DNA of 15,825 bases, from assembly GCA_003343885.1 (NCBI GenBank), contig QAKH01000116.1:1-15825 (forward strand), given 5' to 3'. Every line of letters begins with the position of its first letter. The stretch's first letter is position 1. This DNA is from Clostridiales bacterium. Lineage in GTDB: Bacteria > Bacillota > Clostridia > Oscillospirales > CAG-382. Both the position numbers and the translations under genes were made by a program. Of the stretch, positions 7,797 to 13,713 are shown piece after piece. Under the pieces are notes generated by a model that worked only from the letters and a program-made list of their open reading frames with translations, was not told the origin of the DNA and searched no databases.

Positions 7797-7886
7797 GCGG
7801 GCGGCGAAGCGCCGCTGCAATTTCGCGGGCGGCGAAGCGCCGCTGCAATATTCGCGGGCGGCGAAGCGCCGCTGCAATTTCGCGGG
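7797..7886. repeat. Palindromic repeat array, three units of 28-29 bp
   Basis: Units at 7797-7824, 7825-7853 and 7854-7881 share GCGGGCGGCGAAGCGCCGC and differ mainly in the linker (CAATTTC or CAATATTC). Each unit can form a GC-rich hairpin. It begins 26 bp after the stop codon of the SLH protein gene. Confidence 0.9.
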
Positions 7887-7999
7887 CAAGAGAGATATAA
7901 GGGCAAAATATATATTCCGCGAAACCATGCCCGTTTTCGTGCCATAAATTCCAGCACGAAAACTCAGAGTAAAACATGAAAAATTAAGTTCTTTTGCCC
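7887..7999. repeat. 113-bp direct repeat, copy 1
   Basis: From CAAGAGAGATATAAGGGC to TTCTTTTGCCC. It matches 8322-8434 at 111 of 113 positions; the differences are at 7917 and 7965. Both copies directly follow a palindromic array, so array plus 113-bp unit behaves as one composite element. Confidence 0.95.
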
Positions 8000-8142
8000 T
8001 GCTTTGCGGCTGTAAGCCGCTGCAGTTCTTACTACCGAGCAAGTAAAAATAATAAGCTTGTCTTTGGCAAATCCACACCCATTTGACTGCCACAAATTCA
8101 AGCAGTTAAACTAATGCTAACATCCAAATAAAAAAGATAAAA

Positions 8143-8187
8143 GCCGCAAAGTATCGCACGAATGAAATGAGTGGGATGCTTTGCGGC
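8143..8187. repeat. Imperfect inverted repeat with 13-bp arms
   Basis: GCCGCAAAGTATC (8143-8155) pairs with GATGCTTTGCGGC (8175-8187) with a single G-T pair, around a 19-nt interior. It has no coding content. It could be a stem-loop of a transcript or the core of a small non-autonomous element. Confidence 0.7.
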
Positions 8188-8203
8188 AAAACATTATTTT
8201 TCC

Positions 8204-8226
8204 CACGCTTTTTTCAAAAAAGCGTG
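8204..8226. repeat. Perfect hairpin next to the 32-bp element
   Basis: CACGCTTTTTT and AAAAAAGCGTG form 11-bp arms around one base. An analogous but different hairpin (CCGCTTTTCT/AGAAAAGCGG, 8433-8458) precedes the second copy of the 32-bp element, so structure is conserved where sequence is not. Confidence 0.7.
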
Positions 8227-8258
8227 CGGGGTTTGGGGCAGAGCCCCATAAAAAGCCC
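8227..8258. repeat. 32-bp repeat, copy 1
   Basis: Identical to 8464-8495. Its core GGGGCAGAGCCCC (8235-8247) is a hairpin followed by ATAAAAAGCCC. A related core occurs at 117-128. Confidence 0.9.
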
Positions 8259-8259
8259 C

Positions 8260-8320
8260 CGGGCGGCGAAGTGCCGCTGCAATATTCGCGGGAGGCGAAG
8301 CGCCGCTGCAATATTCGCGG
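8260..8320. repeat. Palindromic repeat array, two units
   Basis: Two units of the same family as 7797-7886, with single-base differences in the stem (GAAGTGCCGC; GGAGGCGAAGC), joined by AATATTCGCGG. It is directly followed by the second 113-bp copy. Confidence 0.88.
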
Positions 8321-8321
8321 A

Positions 8322-8434
8322 CAAGAGAGATATAAGGGCAAAATATATATTTCGCGAAACCATGCCCGTTTTCGTGCCATAAATTCCAGCACGAAAACTT
8401 AGAGTAAAACATGAAAAATTAAGTTCTTTTGCCC
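8322..8434. repeat. 113-bp direct repeat, copy 2
   Basis: Second copy of 7887-7999, offset 435 bp in the same orientation, two mismatches (8352, 8400). Confidence 0.95.
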
Positions 8435-8463
8435 CGCTTTTCTCCGAAAGAAAAGCGGGCGGG

Positions 8464-8495
8464 CGGGGTTTGGGGCAGAGCCCCATAAAAAGCCC
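8464..8495. repeat. 32-bp repeat, copy 2
   Basis: Identical to 8227-8258. Together with the hairpin at 8432-8459 it lies immediately 3' of spoIIR on the minus strand and may help end that transcript. Confidence 0.88.
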
Positions 8496-8513
8496 TCGTA
8501 CAGGCATTGATAC

Positions 8514-9167
8514 TTAGTCAAAAAATCCGGCAAAAAAATCCGCTATGGCAAAACGTATTTCCTTTTTCTGCTCCGGTTGTTTGAGCGAGTCAATCTGCTC
8601 GGACGTAAATCCGCAGTCCAAAAACGCCTGCTCGTCAACATACACGTCGTTCACCGCAGTCGATACGCATAACGGCGGGTACATCACGCACCACCAGTTT
8701 TCTCCGGCGGCTTCTCCTATATCTATCCTCAAAGTATTATATTCCCCCGCAGGAAACGTAAACTCGGAATACCTCCTCACAGGACACTCCTCCGTTACAA
8801 GGCTCACCTTTACCGGATAGTCGGCTCCGTGCTCCTCCACGGAACGCTGTACCGCAAGTTCAAGAGCGTCGATGTTGCGCAATACCTTTTCTTTTGCCGT
8901 ATCAATATCATGGCAGTCCTCAAATATCTCTGACGCCATGCCGATAATATCGTTCCTGACCTCAAGCTTGAGCGCCTGGTCTGCGGCACTGTCCGAGTTT
9001 GCTACCACTCTTAACCTTACCGTGCTGTCATACACGTTGACCGTGTTTTCACACTCAAGCGGAATCGCTGCGGAAACACAGCAGAACAGCACAAACGCTG
9101 CGGCTATGGCTATCCCTGCCGAAGGTAATATATTTTGCAAAAGCAGTCTTTTTAAGTCCGGTTTCAT
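8514..9167 (-). CDS. spoIIR: Stage II sporulation protein R
   Basis: A 217-residue protein with an N-terminal membrane or signal segment (about 13-35). The hallmarks of SpoIIR are plain: RLRVVANSDSAADQALKLEVRN near residue 52, the motif FTFPAGEYNTLRIDIGEA, and GENWWCVMYPPLC. In Bacillus this protein is made in the forespore, is secreted into the space between the membranes and triggers SpoIIGA to process pro-sigma-E in the mother cell; the same role is expected here. The ATG at 9167 has AAGGAG 11 nt upstream, rather long but the only reasonable site. It marks the host as endospore-forming or recently so. The length is typical of the family and no key segment is missing. A weak forespore-type promoter candidate lies at 9241-9269. 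Confidence 0.95.
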   Translation of the reverse strand: MKPDLKRLLLQNILPSAGIAIAAAFVLFCCVSAAIPLECENTVNVYDSTVRLRVVANSDSAADQALKLEVRNDIIGMASEIFEDCHDIDTAKEKVLRNIDALELAVQRSVEEHGADYPVKVSLVTEECPVRRYSEFTFPAGEYNTLRIDIGEAAGENWWCVMYPPLCVSTAVNDVYVDEQAFLDCGFTSEQIDSLKQPEQKKEIRFAIADFFAGFFD

Positions 9168-9275
9168 ATGTCTGTTAACTCCTTTATTTTACCTGTCGGA
9201 CAACTTTAAGGCTGTCACGGTAAAAAGTTCTTTGTATAGATATTATTGACACATGAAAAATGTTTATTCAAAATA

Positions 9276-9322
9276 AAAATCCGTGTTCCCCAAAACGGCT
9301 CGAACACGGATTTATTTTTTAA
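9276..9322 (-). terminator. Intrinsic terminator after the DUF218 gene (bidirectional)
   Basis: AATCCGTGTTC (9278-9288) pairs with GAACACGGATT (9302-9312). Read on the minus strand it is followed by TTTTTATTTTG and closes the upstream DUF218 gene. On the plus strand it is followed by TATTTTTT, so it could work both ways. It isolates spoIIR from read-through. Confidence 0.8.
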
Positions 9323-9359
9323 TAAAAATAACGCACAATTATAAGGTTGCTTTACTCCC

Positions 9360-10034
9360 TTATCCGTAAGTTGCACTCGCCGGACTTGAGGAAACAGGAA
9401 TAGGTTCTCCGAGATATTTCGGCAGCGGCTTGAAAATAAGTGAAAGAAAATCCTTTGTCCGTGCTACGTATTCACGAATGTCCCGCATTGTCTGACCGAC
9501 GTACACATACGCATCGCTGTTTACTCCGCATGCGTTCATTCCAAAGCCTCTCGCAAGATACAATGCTCGGTACAGATGATATTTCTGAGTTACTATCACA
9601 GGATTTTCAAGCATAAATATTTCTTTAGCCCTGTACATGCTGTCATATGTAGAAAACCCGGCATGATCACAGTATACACTCTCGGCAGGTATACCCCTCT
9701 CAAGAACGTAGTCTTTCATTGCCCCAACCTCGTCGTAGCCTTCTCTTCCGTGGTCGCCGGTTAAAAGTATTTTATCAGACACGCCTTTTTCATACAGCGC
9801 CACGGCGGTATCCAGCCTGTCGCGAAGCATGTCGCTCGGAGTTCCGTCCTCTCTTATTCCGGCGCCAAGCACGACTATGCAGTCGGCGGACACACCGTCT
9901 GTTTTTTCTAACGGATAAATATATTTTTGGGTTTTGTTTATAATGTAAAGGTTTACGGCTATTACAAAAATGCCGGCGGCAACCACGGCAGCCGCAAGGA
10001 TTGCCAAGACTATTTTAATTCTTTTCTTTGCCAC
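9360..10034 (-). CDS. SanA/YdcF-like DUF218 membrane protein
   Basis: A 224-residue protein with one N-terminal membrane segment (about 7-29) and a DUF218 domain outside the membrane. Family motifs in order: ADCIVVLGAGIREDGTPSDMLRDRLD, KILLTGDHGREGYDEV, the segment ending DHAGFSTYDSMYRAKEIF, VIVTQKYHLYRALYLAR, and REYVARTKD near the end. Relatives such as E. coli SanA affect envelope permeability to vancomycin at high temperature; the biochemical function is unclear. Translation starts at GTG 10034, with GGAGG 11 nt upstream; no ATG is better placed. It stands alone, between an intrinsic terminator and degenerate tandem repeats that occupy its 5' region. Confidence 0.88.
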   Translation of the reverse strand: MAKKRIKIVLAILAAAVVAAGIFVIAVNLYIINKTQKYIYPLEKTDGVSADCIVVLGAGIREDGTPSDMLRDRLDTAVALYEKGVSDKILLTGDHGREGYDEVGAMKDYVLERGIPAESVYCDHAGFSTYDSMYRAKEIFMLENPVIVTQKYHLYRALYLARGFGMNACGVNSDAYVYVGQTMRDIREYVARTKDFLSLIFKPLPKYLGEPIPVSSSPASATYG

Positions 10035-10074
10035 GTAACAGGGCTCCTCCGTTTCACTTGCGCAAGATTTTTTC

Positions 10075-10189
10075 GGGTAATTCAGATATGACTAAGCATT
10101 TTAGGTAATTTCTCAGATATTACTAAGAATTTTAGGTAATTCAGATACGTATAAGCATTTCGGATAATTCATATACACCCAAGCATTTC
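10075..10189. repeat. Degenerate tandem repeat overlapping the isomerase stop codon
   Basis: Four units start with GGTAA/GGATA at 10076, 10104, 10135 and 10162 (periods 28, 31 and 27 bp). Read on the minus strand each unit has the form (T/C)C(T/G)(A)AA-TGCTT...ATC/ATA-TGA-(GA)ATTA. The fourth unit contains the last codons and TGA of the isomerase-like gene, so the others look like decayed copies of that gene's 3' end. They fill the space before the DUF218 gene. Confidence 0.75.
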
Positions 10190-10975
10190 GGACAAATACT
10201 CATAGCAGTTTTTAACCTTATCGGCAAATCCGCCGTCCTTCGGCACAAAGCTTTCCACAGACACGTATCCATTGTATCCGGCTTTATCAAGAGCCTTGAA
10301 AAATGCCTCGTACCGTTCTCCGTTGCCGTCGTTTCTTAACGGAATAACACGGTTGTTTGACGGACTTGCGATATGCACGTGCTTTATGTACTTGCCAAAG
10401 GCGGGGACGTCGTCGGCTGTTTCACCAGCCATACTCATATGATAATAGTCGCACAGAAGTCCCACTCTCGTACTGCCGACGGCTTCGGCAAGCTTGCCTC
10501 CTTCGGCGCACGAGGTTATAAAGTTTGTTTCCTCCTTTCGAAGCTCCTCAATATTGAGGTATGCGTCATATTTCTCAAGATACGGAACGATTTCTTCCTT
10601 TATAAAAGACGCCATGAATGAAAAAGCCTTTTCATATCCATATCCGTCCGGAATGTTTCTCATATATCCGCTGCCGAAAGCAAGCGTTGACCACTTTAGT
10701 TCTTTTGTATTCTCAAACGCCGAGGCGATATACTCTCTTATTTTTCCTAAGTCAAAATATTCAGTAAAAAAGCCTCCGAGCCCTTGTCCGAAAAAGCAGT
10801 TCGCACCGAATACTGAAAATCCCAGTTCTTTTAAGTATCCCAGATAATCTTTTCTGTCCTGCTCCGGCATTGTCGCTACTCCGGCAAAGGAGAGTTCTGC
10901 ATTTTTAAAGCCTGCGTTTCTTATATCCTTAATCTGTTCTATTGTGTATGAGCCTATGCATATTGATGGTGTCAT
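10169..10975 (-). CDS. Sugar phosphate isomerase/epimerase-like TIM-barrel protein
   Basis: A 268-residue member of the xylose-isomerase-like/AP-endonuclease-2 TIM-barrel family. It probably binds a divalent metal through Glu143 or Glu144 (NIEELRKEETNF), Asp176 and His179 (LLCDYYHMS), His201 (HVHIAS) and Glu241 (SVESF), the usual layout for hydroxypyruvate isomerase and tagatose/psicose epimerase relatives. The substrate cannot be named. The ATG at 10975 has only a distant AAAGG about 14 nt upstream, so expression may be modest. It has a good promoter at 11035-11063 on the minus strand, back to back with the promoter of a non-coding transcription unit. Its last codons, SEMLGCI-stop, fall within a tandem repeat continuing downstream. 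Confidence 0.87.
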   Translation of the reverse strand: MTPSICIGSYTIEQIKDIRNAGFKNAELSFAGVATMPEQDRKDYLGYLKELGFSVFGANCFFGQGLGGFFTEYFDLGKIREYIASAFENTKELKWSTLAFGSGYMRNIPDGYGYEKAFSFMASFIKEEIVPYLEKYDAYLNIEELRKEETNFITSCAEGGKLAEAVGSTRVGLLCDYYHMSMAGETADDVPAFGKYIKHVHIASPSNNRVIPLRNDGNGERYEAFFKALDKAGYNGYVSVESFVPKDGGFADKVKNCYEYLSEMLGCI

Positions 10976-11034
10976 AAATATCGTATCCGCCTTTCTTTTC
11001 TTGGTTTCAAACTAAATCCGCTGTTTGCACAGAC

Positions 11035-11063
11035 ATTATATCACCCAAAAAATTTTTTTGCAA
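11035..11063 (-). promoter_or_regulatory. Promoter of the isomerase-like gene
   Basis: Minus-strand TTGCAA (11058-11063), 17 bp, TATAAT (11035-11040). The 11 bases GGTGATATAAT around the -10 are identical to those of the nanA promoter. Confidence 0.65.
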
Positions 11064-11080
11064 TATGTACAAAAAAATAC

Positions 11081-11109
11081 TTGACAAATCTTAAAACTTA
11101 TGCTAAAAT
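11081..11109 (+). promoter_or_regulatory. Strong promoter of a non-coding transcription unit
   Basis: TTGACA (11081-11086), exactly 17 bp, TAAAAT (11104-11109), with TGC just before the -10 (extended -10). Transcription should begin near 11116. No open frame with a ribosome binding site follows, so it most likely drives structured RNA. Confidence 0.78.
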
Positions 11110-11115
11110 ACAAGT

Positions 11116-11312
11116 GAACTGATAGGAAAGGGGGAGATACCGGTGATAGAAGCAGTGCTTAAAAGGTGTGGTCTTGCTGTCATGCGGAGTTTGTCTTGTT
11201 CCCCTGAAGTATCAGGGAAGTAGTCCCGTAGAATAAAACGGGAGGATACAGTCGGTGACGTGCAGATCATACCTCTGAAACAGAGGATTTGGTTTGTGCG
11301 TTTTTTGTTTTT
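11116..11312 (+). ncRNA. Candidate structured non-coding RNA, about 200 nt
   Basis: This lies directly after a near-consensus promoter and ends in a stem-loop with a T tract. Several local helices are visible: AAGC-AGT-GCTT (11150-11160), CCCTGA-AGTA-TCAGGG (11202-11217), CCCGT/ACGGG (11225-11242) and CCTCTG-AAA-CAGAGG (11272-11286). GGGGA at 11131-11135 can also pair with TCCCC at 11200-11204, competing with the CCCTGA hairpin. There is no ribosome binding site or plausible protein. It is not recognisable as tmRNA, RNase P or SRP RNA. Size, autonomous promoter and clostridial host suggest the raiA family as one candidate, but I cannot confirm this without a covariance search. Confidence 0.5.
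11260..11312 (+). terminator. Possible intrinsic terminator inside the non-coding region
   Basis: A perfect CCTCTG-AAA-CAGAGG hairpin sits inside an imperfect outer helix (GCAGATCAT against TTGGTTTGTGC), followed by TTTTTTGTTTTT at 11301-11312. If active it splits the region into a 200-nt RNA and a longer read-through product. Confidence 0.45.
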
Positions 11313-12236
11313 CGGAAAGGTGTGATAACGTGCCATGTGGAGCAAATGACGAAACGGAAGCCTTATCAGGAAAAGGTAAATCCGGCTACGGAAAATAATT
11401 TGACAGCATGGAACGGAATAAAGGATAACGGCGGTAATACGCTTGGGCGGTGTCCGTGTACCCGGTAGTTGACGAGGGTAAATAAGAAAACGGACCGCAG
11501 CAGATAAACCGTGACGGTTATGACAAGGTTTTGACCATCCGCAGTCCGCTGTCGGTGTGGTAACGAGCATATCGTAAAGCCGGAAATCCTGAAGGTTTTC
11601 TCGAAAAAATTAAATTGTAGCTCAAATACAGTGTTTTGTTTAGCGTATTTATTCTTAACCTGAATACATAATAAAACTGCAAGCGGGAATTGTCGTCAGT
11701 TGACAATCGGCGGTTTACCGGTTGGCAGTTTGTGCAAACCAAGAGTAAAAAATGTTCGAGGTTTATCGGAGTTAAGGTTTGAGCGGTCTTTTGTGAAAGA
11801 GTTGCCGGTGCTGCGCGCTCGTATAGTTGACAAAACGGTAAAGCGATGCGGCAAGATGGCGTTGGACCGCCGAGGTTTAGATAAACCGGTACGCTTATAG
11901 GCGAGTTTTCAAGAGTACGCATAGTGAGCGTATGGATTTTCGGTATTTGAATGTTTTCGGAAACTGCGCTTCGGTTATGTAGTTTAAGCAAAGAGAGAGA
12001 ACTGCGTATTTCTTTACAATGGTTCTTTCGGTGTGGCTTTGCAGGCAGATTAAACGTGATAGGCTGAAGAAGACAGGTCGAAAATCAGTTCAATTACCTT
12101 ATGCCAATGCGAAATTTGTGTTTCGTATTGACAAAACCGTTTACATAGAAAACACAGTAGTAATCATTTACAAGAAACGATAACAAACACAAATAAAGCC
12201 GGGCAATCCGTGTGGGGTTGTCCGGCTATTTTTTTA
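11313..12236 (+). ncRNA. Candidate large structured non-coding RNA or 3' extension
   Basis: About 920 nt without a credible gene, ending in a strong terminator, on the same strand as the upstream promoter. It is rich in local pairing: GCGGTGTCCG with CGGACCGC (11447-11498) enclosing TACCC/GGGTA, AACCG-TGA-CGGTT (11507-11519), ATTGTC/GACAAT (11689-11707), GTTTG/CAAAC (11728-11739), GGTTTA-GA-TAAACC (11874-11887), TACGC/GCGTA (11916-11932) and a 9-bp AATGCGAAA/TTTCGTATT hairpin (12106-12129). An AT-rich stretch at 11608-11680 may link two structured halves. No separate promoter is evident. Large families such as ROOL, GOLLD and OLE are worth testing; I do not recognise any of them here. Confidence 0.38.
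12197..12236 (+). terminator. Strong intrinsic terminator of the non-coding unit
   Basis: AGCCGGGCAATCC (12197-12209), a 5-nt loop, and GGGTTGTCCGGCT (12215-12227) form a 13-bp stem with two G-U pairs, followed by ATTTTTTTATTT. No coding gene precedes it on the plus strand for over 4 kb, so it must end a non-coding transcript. Confidence 0.88.
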
Positions 12237-12367
12237 TTTCTTAAATCTAATAATAATTGTTGCTGTTTAGTTATTATTGAAAGGTCATTTTACAGAATTT
12301 GCCATGTTATTAATCACAGTATTATGTATTTTATAAATATAAATTAAGCAATTGGAATTTACGAAAG

Positions 12368-13048
12368 TCATTTTCGTTTTAAACCTTGCCTCAGCATACC
12401 GACAGTAACAGCTACAATCACTATATATATCATTGCTCCCGATACAGCTGATAACGCAATCATGTCACTTGTGTCGTTTTTTGCTTGATTTACCATAATC
12501 AATGTATTTTGAAGCGTCAGAACGGAGACCATAGCGTCAATAAAATTGATTGTCCTTAACTCTGTGACAAGAATATTGCCGCTTGAGCAGCGCTTTTGTC
12601 TGCGAATATGCACAGACGCCATTGTAATTTTATACGTCGTATATGCCGCCATTGCAATTGAAGGAATTAATCCTATATTCACCGGTTTTTGCATGGTAAC
12701 CAACAGGAAGATTGGCAATATTAACAACAGATCCAAAGTCAAAAGCAGTACGGAACTTACAACAAAAGTCTTTTGCCGACGCTCTACCTGTTTCAATTTA
12801 TCACGAGAAGGGTTTCCCTTTTCCGTAAGGAAAATACTTCCGCGAATCACAACCAGAAGAATATAAAATACACAAATACTCCCGTGCCAAACTGAAGACA
12901 GCCGCAGTCCCAAATAACCATGATAAAGCGCAAACAGCACCGTCACGCCAAAAGATATGACTGAACTCATCATGGTATTACGAAAGTAATCAGCTTTCCC
13001 TGTTTTTAATAGTATATCCGCATTTTTAGGCTTACTGTTATTTCTCAT
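12368..13048 (-). CDS. Six-TM membrane protein of unknown function, partner of TetR regulator
   Basis: A 226-residue integral membrane protein. Six hydrophobic segments lie near residues 27-47, 54-74, 94-117, 122-145, 165-187 and 198-219, with a basic N-terminus and a basic C-terminus (RQGLKRK). The loop after segment 2 is strongly charged (GNPSRDKLKQVERRQK). I recognise no transporter signature. Its ATG (13048) lies inside the last codons of the TetR gene, overlapping by 11 nt in a different frame, so the two are translated from one message and probably coupled. TetR-linked membrane proteins are often efflux or stress related, but nothing in this protein shows that. The DNA is more AT-rich than the SLH genes. 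Confidence 0.85.
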   Translation of the reverse strand: MRNNSKPKNADILLKTGKADYFRNTMMSSVISFGVTVLFALYHGYLGLRLSSVWHGSICVFYILLVVIRGSIFLTEKGNPSRDKLKQVERRQKTFVVSSVLLLTLDLLLILPIFLLVTMQKPVNIGLIPSIAMAAYTTYKITMASVHIRRQKRCSSGNILVTELRTINFIDAMVSVLTLQNTLIMVNQAKNDTSDMIALSAVSGAMIYIVIVAVTVGMLRQGLKRK

Positions 13049-13637
13049 ATTTTCTGCTTTCCGGTCTTACGCATTCCTCTATGATGTCTGCTATCATTTT
13101 CACATCGTCGGCGCAGTCTTTTCTTAACCATTCTTCGATAATCGCTATGATACCTTGTATGTAGTAGGCGATATAATACCTGTGATATTCAACCGGGACC
13201 TCAAATTTTTCAAGGATAGGATAAAGGACATGCTTTTTCAGATTTCCATACCGTACATTTGACTGCATGCTTACAGAATTTCTGAATGCCGCACGGTAAA
13301 CCTGTTTATTGTCCTTTATAAATTGAAGATACGGTATGAGATATTCTTTCGTAATCAGGACAAACTCTTTCAGTTCACGGTTGTTCATTTCATTTAAGAT
13401 ATTCTTTCGGTTTTCGGGAAAATAAGAAAGAAAGCGCTCATTGACTGTTTCAGCTGTTTCATTAACCAAGTCGCCGATAGTATCGTAATGCAGGTAGAAT
13501 GTCGATCTGTTTACCCCGGCTTTTTCACAGATTTCTTTCACTGTGATATATTCTAAATCTTTCTTTTCAAGCAAGGTAATGAGCGCCTCGTCCATACGCA
13601 GGGCTGTGTTAAAGTATTTGCTTTCCGACTTGTTCAC
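13038..13637 (-). CDS. TetR/AcrR-family transcriptional regulator
   Basis: A 199-residue one-component regulator. The N-terminal HTH domain spans about 10-55, with the recognition region ITVKEICEKAGVNRSTFYLHYDT, typical of TetR proteins that begin with a serine-rich head and an ALRMDEALITLLEKK first helix. The rest is helical and presumably binds a ligand and dimerises. Translation starts at GTG 13637, with GGGAGG 7 nt upstream. It is the first gene of an operon with the overlapping six-TM protein gene, which is likely its target along with itself. An imperfect inverted repeat upstream (13655-13680) could be its operator. The inducer is unknown. Confidence 0.9.
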   Translation of the reverse strand: MNKSESKYFNTALRMDEALITLLEKKDLEYITVKEICEKAGVNRSTFYLHYDTIGDLVNETAETVNERFLSYFPENRKNILNEMNNRELKEFVLITKEYLIPYLQFIKDNKQVYRAAFRNSVSMQSNVRYGNLKKHVLYPILEKFEVPVEYHRYYIAYYIQGIIAIIEEWLRKDCADDVKMIADIIEECVRPESRKYEK

Positions 13638-13654
13638 TCGCGGCCCTCCCTTTT

Positions 13655-13680
13655 ATTCTGCTATATTCAATATTCAGAAT
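13655..13680. promoter_or_regulatory. Possible TetR-family operator
   Basis: ATTCTG (13655-13660) and CAGAAT (13675-13680) form inverted arms around an AT-rich core containing ATATTCAATAT. It lies about 20 bp before the regulator's GTG, a natural site for autoregulation. The arms are short and the inner and outer symmetry centres differ slightly, so this is tentative. Confidence 0.33.
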
Positions 13681-13713
13681 TCATTCCTATTTATAACTGC
13701 ATTAGCTACATTT

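Larger units (their letters stand above)
7772..8513. other. Gene-free repeat region between the SLH operon and spoIIR
   Basis: About 740 bp between two convergent genes with no credible coding sequence. Reading frames here only translate the repeats. In order it holds: a three-unit palindromic array (7797-7886), a 113-bp repeat (7887-7999), a hairpin GCGGCT-GTA-AGCCGC near 8006-8020, an AT-rich stretch, a 45-bp imperfect inverted repeat (8143-8187), a perfect 23-nt hairpin (8204-8226), a 32-bp repeat (8227-8258), a two-unit array (8260-8320), a second 113-bp copy (8322-8434), another hairpin (8432-8459) and a second 32-bp copy (8464-8495). The hairpins probably also serve as terminators for both neighbours. 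Confidence 0.75.

Noticed and set aside
7797..7886. CRISPR array
   Set aside because: Units of 28-29 bp abut directly with only 1-2 variable bases. There are no unique spacers and no cas genes.
7709..8507. Several overlapping small frames through the repeats
   Set aside because: They translate the same palindromic repeats in all frames, a known source of false genes, and lack ribosome binding sites.
11400..11832. TTGACA hexamers at 11400, 11700 and 11827 as internal promoters
   Set aside because: None has an acceptable -10 at 16-18 bp. The best (GGATAA at 11423) is poor.
11700..11900. Plus-strand 66-codon frame starting at TTG
   Set aside because: It starts inside the hairpin ATTGTC/GACAAT, has no ribosome binding site and no recognisable protein features.
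11103..11991. Two long minus-strand frames (155 and 157 codons) in the non-coding region
   Set aside because: Their translations have no domain-like pattern and no suitable ribosome binding sites, and they run opposite to a strong promoter and terminator. They look like shadows of structured RNA.
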